Assembly: GCA_039545355.1 (NCBI GenBank)
Contig: BCJJ01000014.1
Span: forward strand, 1,156,453 to 1,220,452
DNA: 64,000 bases
Direction: 5' to 3'
From: Trichosporon coremiiforme
Lineage: Eukaryota; Basidiomycota; Tremellomycetes; Trichosporonales; Trichosporonaceae
The position numbers and the translations under genes are program-made. The notes beneath the pieces were generated by a model. That model was not told where the DNA came from and ran no database searches. It saw only the letters and a program-made list of their open reading frames with translations. Shown piece by piece: positions 10,845 to 25,334 of this stretch. Within the stretch, counting starts at the first letter, position 1. The number at the start of each line of letters is the position of its first letter.

Positions 10845-13183
10845 TTATCGGAACACAGCCTGCACCCTGCGACTGATGTCGTCCGGCGTGCCCTTGAGAT
10901 ACTTGTCGTATCCCTTGCTGTGCCCCTTGGTCCAGAACGCCTTGTACCCGGTCTTGACGATATCGTCCGCCTCGGCGCCAACGCGATCCCTCAGGTCGGG
11001 ATCGGCGCGGTTCAGAGGGTAACTGCGACACTGCGTCTCGAGCTCGGCGAGACGCTCGAAGAAGGCCGCGGCGGCTTCTTTCGTGGACTGCTTCTCTGAT
11101 GCTCCGCCGACGCCGAAGCGCGCATGCGCCGTGTGCTGGAGTAACTTTGTCAGGTCGGACCATTCGTTCAGATATCGTCTGGGAAGTCAGCTTGCAGGAA
11201 GAGTTGAGTAGCTTACGCCTTGGCGTCCCGGAACGCCTTGTTCATCATATTCTCGGCTGAGACGCCAACGCAGTCGGCGTTGAACGACGATGTCGTATTT
11301 CTTATGTGCGACACTGAGAGTTAGCGCCACCCATGGTCCAACTCACGGTTGTTCAGGAAATAGGTGTATGATGCCATCTTGCGCATCGGCGCCGCCTTCT
11401 GCTCCAGGTGCTGGATCAGTGCGCCGAGAATGTCAGCGACGTAGAGGTTGAGCACGCCGCCTTCTTCCTCTGCGCTCTTGGCCGGTGATGGCGGCGGCAG
11501 GCCCATGAGCCATGACCGCTCGCCGCGGCCGGAACGGAGGAGCCCGTCGACCACACTTCCAAATTTGGGCAGCACCTCGAGGTACGCCAACGTCGAGTGC
11601 GTGACGGGATCGACGCCGACGTTGGCCACATTATTTCGTGAGGGGTTGCGGATGTCGACGAGTCGCTCCGGGAAGGAACGCTGGGCGAGCTGCTTCAGCA
11701 CGGCCATCGCGTTCGGAAGCACGGCGGCAACCTCCTCCGCTTCCCGCGTACCGAACACCTGGCCCAGCCGTGTGTCCAGCTTGGCCTGGAACTCGGTCAG
11801 GTTCGCGTACAGGTCCAGAAGCAGCATCGTCTGCCCCGTCAGGTCCCGCTTGATGCTGGCAGTAATGTTGTTCATGAGGCCAGTCAGCACCGGCGTCGCA
11901 TACGAGAGGACCTTGCCGACGAGCATCTCACCGGACGCTCCCGGCATAAGCTGCGACTGCAGCGCGACCTCCGCCTGGTTGTCAGCTGCGTGGACGAGCA
12001 CCAAAAGCTTACCTCCCCCGCAGTCAGGAAACCCTCCCAAAGGTTCATGACGGCGCGGACCTTCTCGCCGCCCTGGTTCGCGTCCCATGACCCGCCGTCC
12101 TCGTCCACACGGGCTGCAGCAGGAGCGAGTGACTGCCGGAACCACTCGCCGCGGATACCGCCGAGATCGGCAATGCAGTCGTCGAAGATGGGGGCGAGGA
12201 GACCGGTCGTCTTCGGCGTCGGCTCGTCGGGGTACACCATCGTCGACAGGGGTGCAGACAAGTGCCGAATGCGTGGGAACTCGGGGAACCACGTCAGCGG
12301 TTGCGGCACCGTCGAGCCGGCCAACGACGCCGGGTTGAACGGCCGCGGGAGTCCCTCCTTCGTCTTCCGGAGCAGGAGTTCGACGAGCTTGCCGTACGCC
12401 TCCTCGACGAGGTTGCCGAGTGACTCGACACCGGCTGCCCGGTCGCCTCCCCGTCCCTCCAGGAGTGCGCGGTTCATGTCCTCCAGCTCCTGGATTACAC
12501 CCTGCAGTGCACCCATGTACTCGTTCAAGCTCGACAGATCCGGTGCCCGCGACAGCACTCCCCGGTCCGTGCCAGACGAGATACCCGAGTCCCACTGCGA
12601 CGCTGGCGGGACCTCGACGCTGGGAGACGCCGCCTCCTCCTCCTGCCACCGGGGCACGTTGTCTGGCCGAGAGACAGCCCTTCCCCGGTCCATGATCGAG
12701 CTGTGTTTCCGCCGCTTCTCGGCTCTGCTCTGCGTCGACACCGCCACGGGCGGCGGGGGGACATCATTGATGCTGCTGTGCACGCTTGCGAGGGCTGCAG
12801 AGTTGTAGGACTCTTGTCGCGAAGGCTGTGGTCGAGCGGCGGCGGTTGATCCGGGCGCAAGCGTCTCAAGCACGGCGTCGAGGTTCTTGGACGTGTACGA
12901 CAATTGGCGAATGCCGAGGGGTGCGACCGACTTGTCGAGTCGGGACAGGCGGGAGTCGAGCTGAGACAGGATGGCTGCGGTCAGAGAAGGGAAGGAGGGA
13001 AGACGAATGATGCTCACTCTTCATGCGCTGACTGAGGGCGTTGGTCTTGATCAAGTGCTGGTCCTGGGGAAGGTCAGTGACGTCTGTCGCAGGAGTACTC
13101 ACGAGTAGAGCGAGGTCGGTCTCCTCGTCGACGGAGAGGGAGCCTGAGGCACCGGCCCCGCCTCCGTCCTGGGTGATGGCCAT
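10845..13183 (-). CDS. EXO70: Exocyst complex subunit Exo70, 715 aa
   Basis: Six exons: 13183-13103, 13063-13018, 12974-12013, 11974-11347, 11313-11217 and 11178-10845, separated by introns of 33-43 bp with CTGAC branch sites. Exo70 tethers secretory vesicles to the plasma membrane by binding PI(4,5)P2 and Rho GTPases. The N-terminal coiled region SRLSRLDKSVAPLGIR and following helices match the Exo70 N-terminus. The C-terminal part (KAFRDAK, YLNEWSDLTKLL, near-terminal KGYKAFWTKGHSKGYDKYLK-type basic segment) matches the C-terminal rod that binds phosphoinositides. A Ser/Pro-rich insert at about residues 90-160 makes it longer than yeast Exo70. It shares a 783-bp promoter region with the divergent SAH1. 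Confidence 0.88.
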
Positions 13184-15434
<2,251 letters not shown>

Positions 15435-16555
15435 GTTTCCCGAGCGTTTAGCTGCATTGTGAGTTGAGAAAAGGCAAGAACCGTGCAGAAGAGTAACTTA
15501 CGCAATCAGTTCCGAACATCATTAAACCCGTGTAGTCTCAACATTGTACATATACTCAAACGACAAAATATCCAGCATCAACTGCTTCTAGTGTTTCCAC
15601 ATCCCCCTGCACCTTGATATCTATGAATTCGATGGTTGCAACATGAAAAGTCGGCCTCGCAAGGTTGCAACATGAGAAGTTGGTCTCGCAAGATTGCTCG
15701 AGGGAGTTTGCCGAATTTTCTTGACGGAGGTGCCACTGTCCCCGTTTGGGTGCCATGCCACTCCGTCAGCCACGTCTGATGGGGTGTGTCTCACCCAGCC
15801 TCGCCGATCGTCTGATCGGCTGACGCATGACGCAACTCTGTAGGGCAAGCCCATGTTTCACCACCATGTTACCAGATCAGATACGGCCGGTCCGATTCTG
15901 TGAGATGGTCACTTTGCTGCCAACAACACTGGCGCAACCTCATCTGTCAACTCAGTCTGCGGTCCGCTCCGGTCACTAGTGGTGCAGAAACCAAGCTTGC
16001 CAAGGCACTCCTTGCACATGCACACCGACCACAGAGCATCATCAAAGCACCAAAGCCTTCCAAGGAAGTAGCTCCGTCGAGCCGTATCTCGATTGAACGC
16101 AATTGTGCACTGGGCGTGTTCCAAGTGACTGCTGTGATTTCTGTTTGAGACTGACGAGAGCCGGGGACGAAACAGACAAGCGGCGCCTTTCGCTCCACCC
16201 CAAGCCTGGCGGTCTAGACGTCACGGCACTGCAAGCTTCTCAGACGTCTCGAGCACACACGCAGCAAACATTGCGCCCCCCTGTTGCGCTGCTGCCCCTT
16301 CGTGCCATCTCTGCTTTGCTCCGTCTCATAGCTTGCGACGTCACTGCTGATCCCCCTACAGGTGCAGGATGGCACACACGTCCTCGTCACAGTGCGGAGT
16401 CTGCGCCCTCCTCCGCCCCCTTTGCCCCTCGTGAACACAACAACACGGTCGAACAAGCCTTGCAGCATATAAGGACGAGCTGGCCACCCTCTTCCCTACT
16501 TCACTCCTCACTCCCCATCCCCCGTATCCACCACCGGGGCTTTCACCCTCCGATC
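15435..16555. other. Intergenic region with a 29-bp duplicate
   Basis: 3' flank of SAH1 and 5' flank of the next gene, including a TATA-like catataag at 16466. Apart from the two-unit repeat at 15634-15691 I see nothing distinctive. Confidence 0.5.
15634..15691. repeat. Direct tandem repeat, 2 x 29 bp
   Basis: Two adjacent 29-bp units begin ggttgcaacatga and end ctcgcaa, differing at three positions. A partial third unit (gattgctcg) may follow. Function unknown. Confidence 0.8.
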
Positions 16556-17386
16556 ATGAGCGACGGCACCAATGACGGGATGAAAGAGAGCTGCCCAAGC
16601 AGGTGGAGCAAGATGGTGAGTCTGATATTGGCCACAGGCGGCTCTTCACTCTCTTGAGAGGCATGGAGTCCATGCCCAGCGTACACGGAGAGAAGGCTGT
16701 CCATGCCGAGAACAATGCCCAGCTGACCATGTTCAGCCAATGCCCAAAATGGGCCAAGAATGGAAAGGCCTATGTCCGCAAAGAGAACGCGCGCATGAAG
16801 ATAACGAGGACAGGATCAAGGCGCACGTCCGCACCCGGGTTGGAGAGTATTCCGAGGCGCTGTGCGCCGTGCTTGCTGAGCAGGCCGACCAGCCTGCGTC
16901 CGAGTGCGCCGAGTCCACCAAGCCCAAGCCCAAGCTGAAGCCCAAGTCAAAGGCCAAATCCAAGTCAAAGTCCAAGTTCAAGCCCAACCCCAGCGCGTCC
17001 AACAAGGCCATCTGGTGGCAGGACGACCATCTCTACATGAACACGGGGCTCTTCCGGGAGCGCGAACTGTGAGCTAACCCCCTCTTCCGTTAACTGATCC
17101 CAGGTCCCGTTTCTCTTTGATGCCTCACGATTCCTTCGGCGCGGAGATCTTCATTGAGCGCAAGCCCGGCATGTCCTGGACCGACAAGCCCATCAGTGCC
17201 TGGATCGACTTTGTCGATATGCGGATGTACATGGGTTTTGAGGCGGTAAGTCCTGGAGTCGCCAGTGGGAGTTGAACTGGGAGGAGAGGAGCTGACAGGC
17301 AGGCCGTGGAAGGTATGGTGAGCAACAGCGAGCTGCACGTGTGGCGCCACCTGGCATTACGGCTAGTGACGGGGCCGAGAAGATGA
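16556..17386 (+). CDS. Hypothetical Lys/Pro-rich protein, about 224 aa
   Basis: Proposed exons: 16556-16615, 16680-17068, 17104-17245 and 17303-17386. The later introns have good gtgagc/gtaagt donors and gatcccag or ctgacaggcag acceptors. The first acceptor is uncertain, since 16659 and 16680 are both in frame. A central low-complexity tract alternates Lys with Pro or Ser (KPKPKLKPKSKAKSKSKSK). It is followed by a more ordered, Trp/Met-rich C-terminal half containing NKAIWWQDDHLYMNTGLF and SAWIDFVDMRMYMGF. I see no signal peptide and do not recognise a family. The ordered half is likely real protein; the exact ends are less sure. Confidence 0.5.
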
Positions 17387-18636
17387 CGCAACTGATGCGC
17401 GGGGCATGTCTGACGAAGGCGGGGTTCCCCGAGCAGGGGTCTATGGTCGAGGCTGTCATGGGGCCTGATCGTGGTGGCCCTTGGATGTGGAACCCCGACA
17501 ACTGATAGGGGCCACGGCAGGAAGCGCAGCTGTTTTGCGCTCAGCGTCGTAATCATACCCCGTTGTTCTGTAGGTTTACCATGAACTGCACTCGTATCCG
17601 TGAGACTTGTGTTGCATCAGATTGACCAGGCATCGAGAGTGCTGCCACTCTCATACAGGCAGCGAACTGGGTCACGTAGCAGAACAGAAGGGCCACTGCA
17701 AGTCTCACGTCCTGCACGCGGAGGCACATCCTCGCGACCGCCCCGTCCTCCATGGCCAAGCTGATGCACTTTAGACACTGTCCCATGCTCGCTCCAATAT
17801 GAGTCTAGCCAGTACGATCGTACATAGGTGGAGCTAGTGGTTCTATTCTGATCGCAAGAGGAACGGAACGACACAGGCACGGCCGCAGATAAGATTAGGA
17901 TGGCACTGCCCGCATCACGGAGTCGAAGCCGAAGCCGAAGCCGGAGCGGTCGCCGTGGTTACCTCGATCGTCTCGGCGGACTCCGATGCTGGATGCCCAC
18001 GGCGACGGAGTGCCCAAGGTCAGAATAGCTCCAGGTCGCCCCGATGTGAAGCATCGACTGCTCATGGACAAACTTGCAGCTGAGCGCTGAGCGGGCCGTG
18101 CTCAACCCTCCACCTCCTGACGTCAGTCCCCATCATCGATCGTCAGCTTCTCTATACTTAGCAGCGGCGGAGCCGATATCAGAACCTAGCTCCGCTAGCT
18201 CGACGACTGCTCCACCCTTCATCTTCTGCCATGCATATCTGCTCGTTCCGGTAACCTGGTCCCATCAGAAGCTCAGCAGCAATGCGGCGAACACGGGCAC
18301 GTTCCCCGAATCCGCAGCCCACCTGTCATGGTTAAGTTTGCGCTATCTCGAGACATCAATTGAGTGCGGGCCAAAGATGCTCGGTCGCTCCACAGCCCTG
18401 CCCACTTCGGATCCGGAAGTGTGAGCGTGAGCGTGTTCGTGTGCGTGAAGTGTGAAGTGTGAAGCATATCCGTGGAAGTGGAAATGCAAGTGGAAGCTAT
18501 GGAACGTGCCCCGCCCGTGCTTTTACATCCGCAGACGTTGCGGGCAGATCGGCGAGTTGGCTATTTCTGGTGCTTCTGGCTGCGACCCGTGTCACGCGGA
18601 GAACATGCCGGACCGTAGGGAGCGCGGAAGTGCACT
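17387..18636. other. Intergenic region
   Basis: About 1.25 kb without a supported gene. Short frames occur on both strands without motifs. The distal part leads into the lysozyme promoter. Confidence 0.5.
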
Positions 18637-18668
18637 GGAGACCGAGATGTCATGTCGATCGGTCATTT
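18637..18668. promoter_or_regulatory. 32-nt upstream element shared with lysozyme copy 3
   Basis: The sequence starts ggagaccgagatgtcatg and ends gatcggtcattt. It matches 41258-41289 at 30 of 32 positions. Both copies lie about 260-280 bp before the first coding base of a lysozyme gene. It contains an imperfect palindromic core around gatcggtc. Candidate transcription-factor site; inference. Confidence 0.6.
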
Positions 18669-18871
18669 GGCCTAGATCGTCCTGCGAATCCTGAAGTTGG
18701 CACATTAGGTGTGCGATCCGACCTGATGCCCGAGAAAGCAAAAGATGGACTGGCGCCGGTGTCGCACGTGTTGGCGAGTTACGCAGGACGTGGGGAGGAG
18801 CTGCAGGGGCGTCGGGGAGTGTGCCGACGAGAGTTGCATCAACTTGACAAGGCGAGCAGGCTCGAGAAAGG

Positions 18872-18879
18872 TATATAAG
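18872..18879 (+). promoter_or_regulatory. TATA box, lysozyme copy 1
   Basis: tatataag, 58 bp before the A of the split start codon. The same context (ggtatataagac) precedes lysozyme copy 3. Confidence 0.7.
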
Positions 18880-18929
18880 ACGGTCGTGATCCGACACTAG
18901 ACAGCCAAGCTCGCAACAAGCCCACAAAC

Positions 18930-19773
18930 AGTAAGCCGCGCAATCTATCCAGCTCTGACCCCAGTGCTTCTCTCCGCCCTCACCTCGCTCGCCCTCGCTG
19001 TCTCCGCCCTCGCCGGCGGCCCCTACCCCGTCAAGGAGAAGCTCCACTGCCGCTCGGGCACGGACACCTCCTCGAAGATCGTCAAGGACTACCCCGCAGG
19101 CACAAAGATCAACCTCTCGTGCTACCAGCGCGGCCAGTCGATCGGCGGCAACACGATCTGGGACAAGACGTCTGACGGCTGCTTCGTGTCCGACTACTAC
19201 GTGACGACCGGCTCCACGAACCCGGTCGTCAAGGCGTGCACCACCGGCGGCGGGGGCGACACCACCTCGCCCTGTGCGTCAATCAACGACGACGGCGTCG
19301 CGCTCATCAAGAAGTTCGAGGGCTTCTACAAGAACCCCTACAAGGACCCCGTCGGTCTGTGGACCGTGGGATACGGCCACCTCTGTGCTAATGGGGGCAA
19401 GGACAGCTCCTGCTCCGGCACCGGGTTCAAGTACCCCCTCACTGAGGCGACGGCGACAGAGCTGCTGAAGAAGGACCTGCCGAACTACACCAAGTGCTTC
19501 CCCAAGTACCTCACGAGCGGTGCCAAGCTCAACAAGAACCAGTACGCCGCCCTCACCTCCTTCACGTTCAACCTCGGGTGCGGCGTGCTCAAGGACTTTG
19601 CCGGAAGGCTCAACAAGGGCGAGGACGCCAACACTGTCTTTGCCCAGGAGTTCCCCAAGTACGTCCATGCTGGAGGTAAGGTGCTCCCCGGCCTTGTCAC
19701 GCGCAGGAAGGAGGAGGTCGCGCTCGCGAAGAAGGCCGGTTCCACTGAGGCCTGGCCCAAGTGTGCCAAGTGA
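18930..19773 (+). CDS. Secreted SH3-GH24 lysozyme, copy 1, 269 aa
   Basis: The coding sequence is base 18930 plus 18965-19773. A 34-bp intron (18931-18964) splits the ATG as A|TG. A signal peptide (LLSALTSLALAVSALA) is followed by a Cys-containing bacterial-type SH3 domain (about 20-90), a Gly-rich linker and a GH24 domain (about 100-269). GH24 enzymes cut the MurNAc-GlcNAc bond of peptidoglycan. The T4-lysozyme triad is present with correct spacing: Glu in KKFEGF, Asp nine residues later in YKDP, Thr six after that in LWTVGYGH. No other in-frame Met exists in the protein, so translation requires splicing. Two close paralogues lie at 34.3 and 41.6 kb. Likely an extracellular antibacterial or bacterial-feeding enzyme. 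Confidence 0.9.
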
Positions 19774-20038
19774 GCGGTCCTTGTAGTAGACCAGAGCAAG
19801 GAGTACACCAGAAGAAGAAGGAAGTAATTGAAGTCGATGCAATCTGATGTTGGTCCTCATTGGCACTTACACGCATCAACAACCCGGACGCGTGGGCGAG
19901 TTATATGCCGTGGAAACGAAGGCCTGCCCACTGCCACGTACTCGAGCACAGACGGGTTAAGCGCAACATCTGGTCAGCTTCCCATCAGACACCGTCAGTT
20001 GACGCTCCAGCCTATGGGTATCTATGCATAACACTAGT

Positions 20039-22419
20039 CTAGGCGTTCATGGCGGCCTCCTCGTCGGTGGGAGCAGGGGTGGCCTCGGTGCTCATAGCGG
20101 GCGTCTCAAGGGGGGTGGGGACGGGCATGCCCTTCTCGGCGGCCTCCTTGGCGGCGGCGGCGGCCTCGGCCTCCTTCTCCTCGCGGGAGCGCGGCGGCGG
20201 GGCAGGCTTGCAAATGTCCTCGCCAAAGACGCGGTTGGAGAGGACGCTCTTCTCGCGCTTGTCGATGAGGAGGGACATGCTGCTCTTCGCCTTCCAGCAC
20301 GGCAGGTACAGGGGCAGGTTGAGCTTGCCGCCCGCGCCCTCGCCGGCCTCAAAGTGCACGAGCATGTTGCCAAACTCGGCCGCCTCGCACGTGTCGCGGA
20401 ACGCACCCTCGAACTTGGCCACCGGGGGGTACATCTCCTCGAGGAAGGTGCGGAGCTCCTTGATGGACGCCTTGACGATCTTGTCCTCGGGCACGTAGCG
20501 GACAACTCCCAGAATGCCGTCAGACGACACGCGCCACTTGCACTGGATGTCGGAGCGCGACTGCGAGTCCTGGCGGATGAACGCCTTGACGCCCGCGCTG
20601 ATCATGCGCAGCCGCGTGTAGTCATTGTTGAGGATGACGGCCTTGACGAGGTCGTTGACGATGTAGATCGTGCGCAACGGGTTGCCGTACTCGTTGCGCA
20701 CGAGGAGGTTCTCGGACGGGAAGTCGGGCGTCATGCCGAACCACTTCTTGACCGTCTCGAGCTCGGGGTGCGACGGGTCCACGAATCCGAACGGGTCCTC
20801 GCGGAACGCGAGGTCGCGCTTCGCCTTCTTGTCCTGCGGCTCCTGCGGGGCGTCGCTCTTCAGCTTCTTCGCCTCGCTCTCCTCAGCCGAAGGCGAGAGC
20901 TCGCGCTTGGCCGGGACGGCGGGGGTCTCGGTGTTGTCCTCAGACTTCTCCTCGGGCTTGTCCTCAGCCATAGGCTCAGCAGCCTCGACCTTGGGCTCCT
21001 CAAACTTGGACTTGACCTCGCGCTTGACGAGCGACGAGGCGGGGACGACGGTCGGCTCGGAGGTGCCCTTCTTCTGCAGGACGCAGACGAAGAAACCACC
21101 AGTATTCTGGTCGTGGGGGAGGAGACGGAGGGCACGCTCGAGGTGGAGCTCGGCAGCGTTGGCGGGCGCCCAGCACGAGGCAGGGAGGGGGCTCTTGTTG
21201 TCGCGCTCCGAGCCAGACTCGGCGCGGTACGCCTCGTACGCCTCGTGCGACTCGTGCCACTTGATGTTCTCCTCCTTGTCGCGGGTGGCGACCTTCCACT
21301 CGTGGATGCCGGGGCGGCGCTTGAGCTCGGGGAGCTTGTCGGCGACGTCGATGATCTCAAAGTCGGGGTGGCTGTTGAGCGCGGCAGCAACAACGGCCTC
21401 GTTCTCGGACGGGTTGAACGAGCACGTCGAGTACACGAGGCGGCCGCCGGGCTTGAGCATGTTCATGGCGCGCTCGAGGATGCGGAGCTGGACGGTGTGC
21501 AGCGAGTTGCCGTCAAAGGGCGCCCACTTCTTCCAGATCTCGAGGTTCTTGCGCATCGTGCCGTCACCCGAGCACGGCACGTCGGCGAGGATGCGGTCGT
21601 ACTTGATGTTGCCGGCGCCAGGGCCGAGGGAGATGTTGGGGAACTGGGTGGCGTCGTTGTTGACGACGACGAGACCCTTGGAGGGCATGCGGCCCGTCTG
21701 GTGCACGAGCATGTGCGTGCGCTTGTAGTCGGCGTCGTTGGCGATCAGCATGCCCGTGCTCTCGGTGTGGTGCGGGTTGAGCGCCTCGATGATCTGCGCC
21801 GTCTTGCTTCCGGGGGCGGCGCACATGTCGAGACAGACGTGGTGCGGCTCGACGTCCATGAGAAGAGGCGGGATCATGGACACGGCCTCCTGGCGCGACA
21901 GGTTGCCGACCTCGGTCTCGCCGACGAGGAAGCGCTGGAACTGCTTGAACGGCTCGCTCTTGCGCACGACACGCTTGGGGGCGGCAATCTCCCACGCAAG
22001 CTGCTCGGGGTACCACGGAATCGGCTTGGGCGGGTCGTACTTGACGCCGTCGAGCTCGACGTTCTGCATCGTCGGGACGTACAGGTCCTTGATCTGGTTG
22101 TTGATAACGTCGGCGTGCGCGCGCGAGCCGGTCACACGGAAGGTGGTGGGGAGCTCGACCTTGAGCGTGTCCATGAACATGTCCCACTCGCCCTCGGGAA
22201 CGATCTTCTGGGCCTAGGCGTCAGCTTGACTTCAATAAGATAGCTACCTTGTAGTACTCCTCGAACTGCTCGTTGACCATCTTGTCCGGGGTAATGTCGT
22301 TCCAGCGGGGACCGTTGGTCCTGTTCTGCCTAGGCTCCGCATTCTTGCGGTTCTGTCGTCAGCTCGACAATATCATGTCAGCTCACCTTCCAAGCGGATG
22401 CTCCCTTTCTCCTGCCCAT
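20039..22419 (-). CDS. NCL1: RNA (cytosine-5) methyltransferase, Ncl1/Trm4/NSUN2 type, 770 aa
   Basis: Exons 22419-22387, 22352-22248 and 22213-20039, with two 34-bp introns. Ncl1/NSUN2 methylates C5 of cytosines in tRNAs, using S-adenosylmethionine, in the nucleus. The N-terminus MGRRKGASAWK is followed by PRWNDITPDKMVNEQFEEYY, as in this family. The SAM site is LDMCAAPGSKT. The two catalytic cysteines are in DVPCSGDGTMRKN (motif IV) and STCSFNPSENE (motif VI). Residues about 400-530 form an acidic, Lys/Glu-rich linker before the family's C-terminal domain, and the tail is Ala/Glu/Pro-rich. Convergent with lysozyme copy 1 and divergent from the palmitoyltransferase gene. Confidence 0.95.
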
Positions 22420-22878
22420 GGTTGCTGTTTTTGGTGTTGCTGGACTCGGAGGAGGCGTTTCTCTGGATATTTGGATCCTGGTCCGGCAACTTTTGAGAGA
22501 GTCACGTGAGCCACTCACGTTGTGTCGCCTTTACTCCCGCCCGCTCATCTCCGTGCCTGGGCGTTATCTCGTTGCCACCGAGTCCGTGCTTGGGCTGGAG
22601 GACTGGTCTTATCGGCGGGGATGGTGGACTGCTTTAGAAGTAGGGAGCATGCATAGGAGCACGTAGGTGATTATACAGTCATAGGACCTTTTACCGGGAG
22701 CTCAGAAGAGACAGAACCAGGGGTTGGACGCGTTGTGTGCCTTGCTGCGGTCGTGGGAAAGCTCTCGTGTGAGCATGTGGAGGCGGTGTAGGATGTACCC
22801 TGGGACAGCGGCATGGTTTCGGGCTGACATCGCAGTCTGTGTTGACATCTGACATCTCACAACAACACAGGCGTTGGC
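22420..22878. promoter_or_regulatory. Divergent promoter region NCL1/palmitoyltransferase
   Basis: 459 bp between the two start codons. No TATA box or repeated motif stands out. Confidence 0.45.
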
Positions 22879-24458
22879 ATGTCCGTCTTTGACCGAATAG
22901 ACGGCGTCCAACGTCTCGTCCACTTTCTCCCCGTCATCGGTTCGTCATCGTCGCTGGCATAACTGACTCCAGGCGTGCTCCTCATCATCCTCTCGACATG
23001 GCTCGCCTTCACCTTCGCCGTATCCATTAACGAGGTCCTCCTGCACCGCAAGGACATTCCCTACTTCATCCTCCAGTGAGCTAAAGGATACGGCATGTGC
23101 AGCTGACCTCCAGGGTGGTCGTGTTCCACGTTCTGCTCGGCCTGACGGTCCTGTCGTACATCGCCGTGGTCGCCCATCGCCCGCTGGCGCCGGATCTGTC
23201 GCTCGCACCGCCCGACGCCCGTCCTTTGCCGGGATACGAGGAGTGGGACGAGGCACATGAGACGGCCCCGCCCGAGAATCCGTTGCTCGAGGGTGTTCCC
23301 CCGCCCGCCTCGCTGGCGCCGGTCGCGCGGCCGGCGCCGATCCCAGAACCAGATGACGACGACATTCCGCTGCGCCTGCTGCGTAGTAGCCCGCGGGAAG
23401 ACGCCGAGCCCGAAACCGCACCGACGGAGGAAGACGAGACGGACGCCCTGCTCGATGGTGCCTATGATGGCCCGATCGCCATTATGGCGAAGAGCAACAC
23501 GGGCGGCCCGCGGTGGTGTCGCAAGTGTGACGCCTGGAAGCCGGACAGGTGCCACCATTGTCGCTCTTGCCGGCAATGCGTGCTCAAGAGTGAGGTTACA
23601 GTCGCGTTCACAGCTAACAACAGTGGACCACCACTGCCCGTGGGTCGCGAACTGCATCGGGTACCACAACTACAAGTACTTTGTGCTGTTTGTAACCTAT
23701 GCGGCGCTCCTGTCGCTCTTCGGCTGCAGCCAGTCTGTGCTTGAGGCGTATCGCTTCTTCCAGGATCCGTCGAGGTACGACGGCGGCGCATACCCAGAGA
23801 ACGACATGGAGGCACTGCAGCTCACATTCACACCGGTGCTGTTCCTCCTTCTCGCAATCATCGGGGGAAGCATGAGCCTAGCGCTCGGCGGTCTGGCGGG
23901 ATACCACTGGTATCTCTTGATGTAAGCCGACAACCTCTCGCCACAACTGACAACAGGAACAACCGGACGACACTCGAGGATATCGACCGGAGTCCGGCAA
24001 CCGCTTTGCTGGACGCAGACACCCGAGCGACATTGGAAGCCCTCGGCCCGCGCGGCTCGAGGCAACGCCTCCCCGGCGCCTGGCGGCCAGACCACATCCT
24101 GACCCGCCCGGAGAGGACACGGCTGCGCCGCGAAGCGCGCGAGATCAACGTGTACGACCTGGGGTGGGCGCGCAACGTGCGGCAGGTCATGGTGGGGGAC
24201 GCGACGCTCCCGGCCGCGAGCTGGGGGGACTGGGCACGCGACGTCGCGCATGCAGCGTGGCCCCTCACGCCTCCCCGGATGCAGAAGTATGCGCGCGGGC
24301 ACGTGTTTGCGCACGACCGCGATGCATTGCGCGACCTGAAGGCGCTCACCCGTGAAGTGCGGCTTGGCCTGGGAGAGGCCGAGGCAGAGGGGAGGGACAG
24401 CGACGCGACTGTGAGCGCGGACAGCGACCGGGTGCCGCCGTACCGACGCTACGAGTAG
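22879..24458 (+). CDS. PFA3: DHHC palmitoyltransferase, Pfa3-like, 479 aa
   Basis: Five exons: 22879-22939, 22973-23075, 23114-23589, 23624-23921 and 23957-24458, with introns of 33-38 bp. The enzyme transfers palmitate from palmitoyl-CoA to protein cysteines at endomembranes. Four membrane helices lie at about 19-38, 55-75 and two after the zinc-binding core. That core is CRKCDAWKPDRCHHCRSC followed by CVLKMDHHCPWVANC, with the catalytic DHHC intact; the KPDRCHHC form is typical of yeast Pfa3. The TTxE motif follows the last helix (RTTLED). An unusually long Pro/Glu/Asp-rich loop of about 110 residues sits between helix 2 and the zinc finger. The last intron splits the Met codon at the end of helix 4. 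Confidence 0.92.
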
Positions 24459-24564
24459 CATAGAGATGTATGTATAGAAGTTTGGCGCAGCAGTGCAACG
24501 TCAGTGGCGTGGGGTTAGGGGTGCGAGACAAGACATGGTCAGCTAGATCTTATGGTTTTGGATG

Positions 24565-24603
24565 TGCATTGGGAGGGTGCATTGGGAGGGTGCATTGGGA
24601 GGG
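24565..24603. repeat. 13-bp tandem repeat, three units
   Basis: tgcattgggaggg occurs three times perfectly, about 100 bp past the palmitoyltransferase stop. Confidence 0.9.
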
Positions 24604-24770
24604 AGTGAAGGGTTGTTGCGGGGAGGGTAACTGAATGAGAAAGAGTGTTTTGGAAGTGATTGGTCATTGGACGGGGTGCGGGTGCCTTGACATCATTGCA
24701 TCTTGACCTGGCTCGCTAAGGGACACAGTGATTACCGGCGGGCGGGCAGAAACGGTAGATTCCCCATCCG

Positions 24771-24820
24771 CTGGCGCGCTGGCGCGCTGGCGCGCTGGGC
24801 AGACGGGCAGACGGGCAGAC
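24771..24820. repeat. Two adjacent 8-bp triplicated repeats
   Basis: ctggcgcg occurs three times (24771-24794), then gggcagac three times (24797-24820). Two different 8-bp units, each in exactly three copies, almost touch. Confidence 0.9.
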
Positions 24821-25334
24821 ATGCTGCAAGCGAGCGAGAGAACGAGAAAACGAACGACTCGCAGAGTCCAGGCTGGGCTGGCCGGGCTGGCGGCGGATGC
24901 ATGGCGTATGGCTGACTGCGGCACTGCGGCACTGCGGGCGGACGACATGCACTCCCTCCCTCGCCCGCTGCAAAGACAGTCCGCATGCACCCACCAACAC
25001 TACTCGCCGTTATCGCGCCCATCGTCATTTTCCCCACCCTCCCACAACCTTCTCTCCTTCGACATCTCATCTGCACACACTCCTCGCATCCTCGCATCCT
25101 CGCACACCCCGCTCACAACGTTCACAACGCCCTCCACGCCTGCACCACGCACATCCAACGCCCAACGCCTTCCCCCTGGCCTGAGCACGTCCCCGCACGC
25201 CCCCCTCACTCAAGGTGCGTCACCCATCTCTCACTTCATCTTGCGATCCTGTGTTCCCAAGCCAGTCTGATTTTCTTGCTCTTCATGCTGACATCTCCCT
25301 CCTCCGGTACCCTGCTCCACTGCAACCCCGCGCC

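Larger units (their letters stand above)
24459..25334. other. Intergenic region with several short tandem repeats, TPS2 upstream
   Basis: Holds three small tandem arrays (listed separately) and a CT-rich leader before TPS2. A possible 5' leader intron begins at gtgcgt (25214), but no coding exon precedes it. Confidence 0.5.

Noticed and set aside
20024..22243. 739-codon open frame on the plus strand
   Set aside because: Exact antisense shadow of NCL1, whose catalytic motifs are clear on the other strand.
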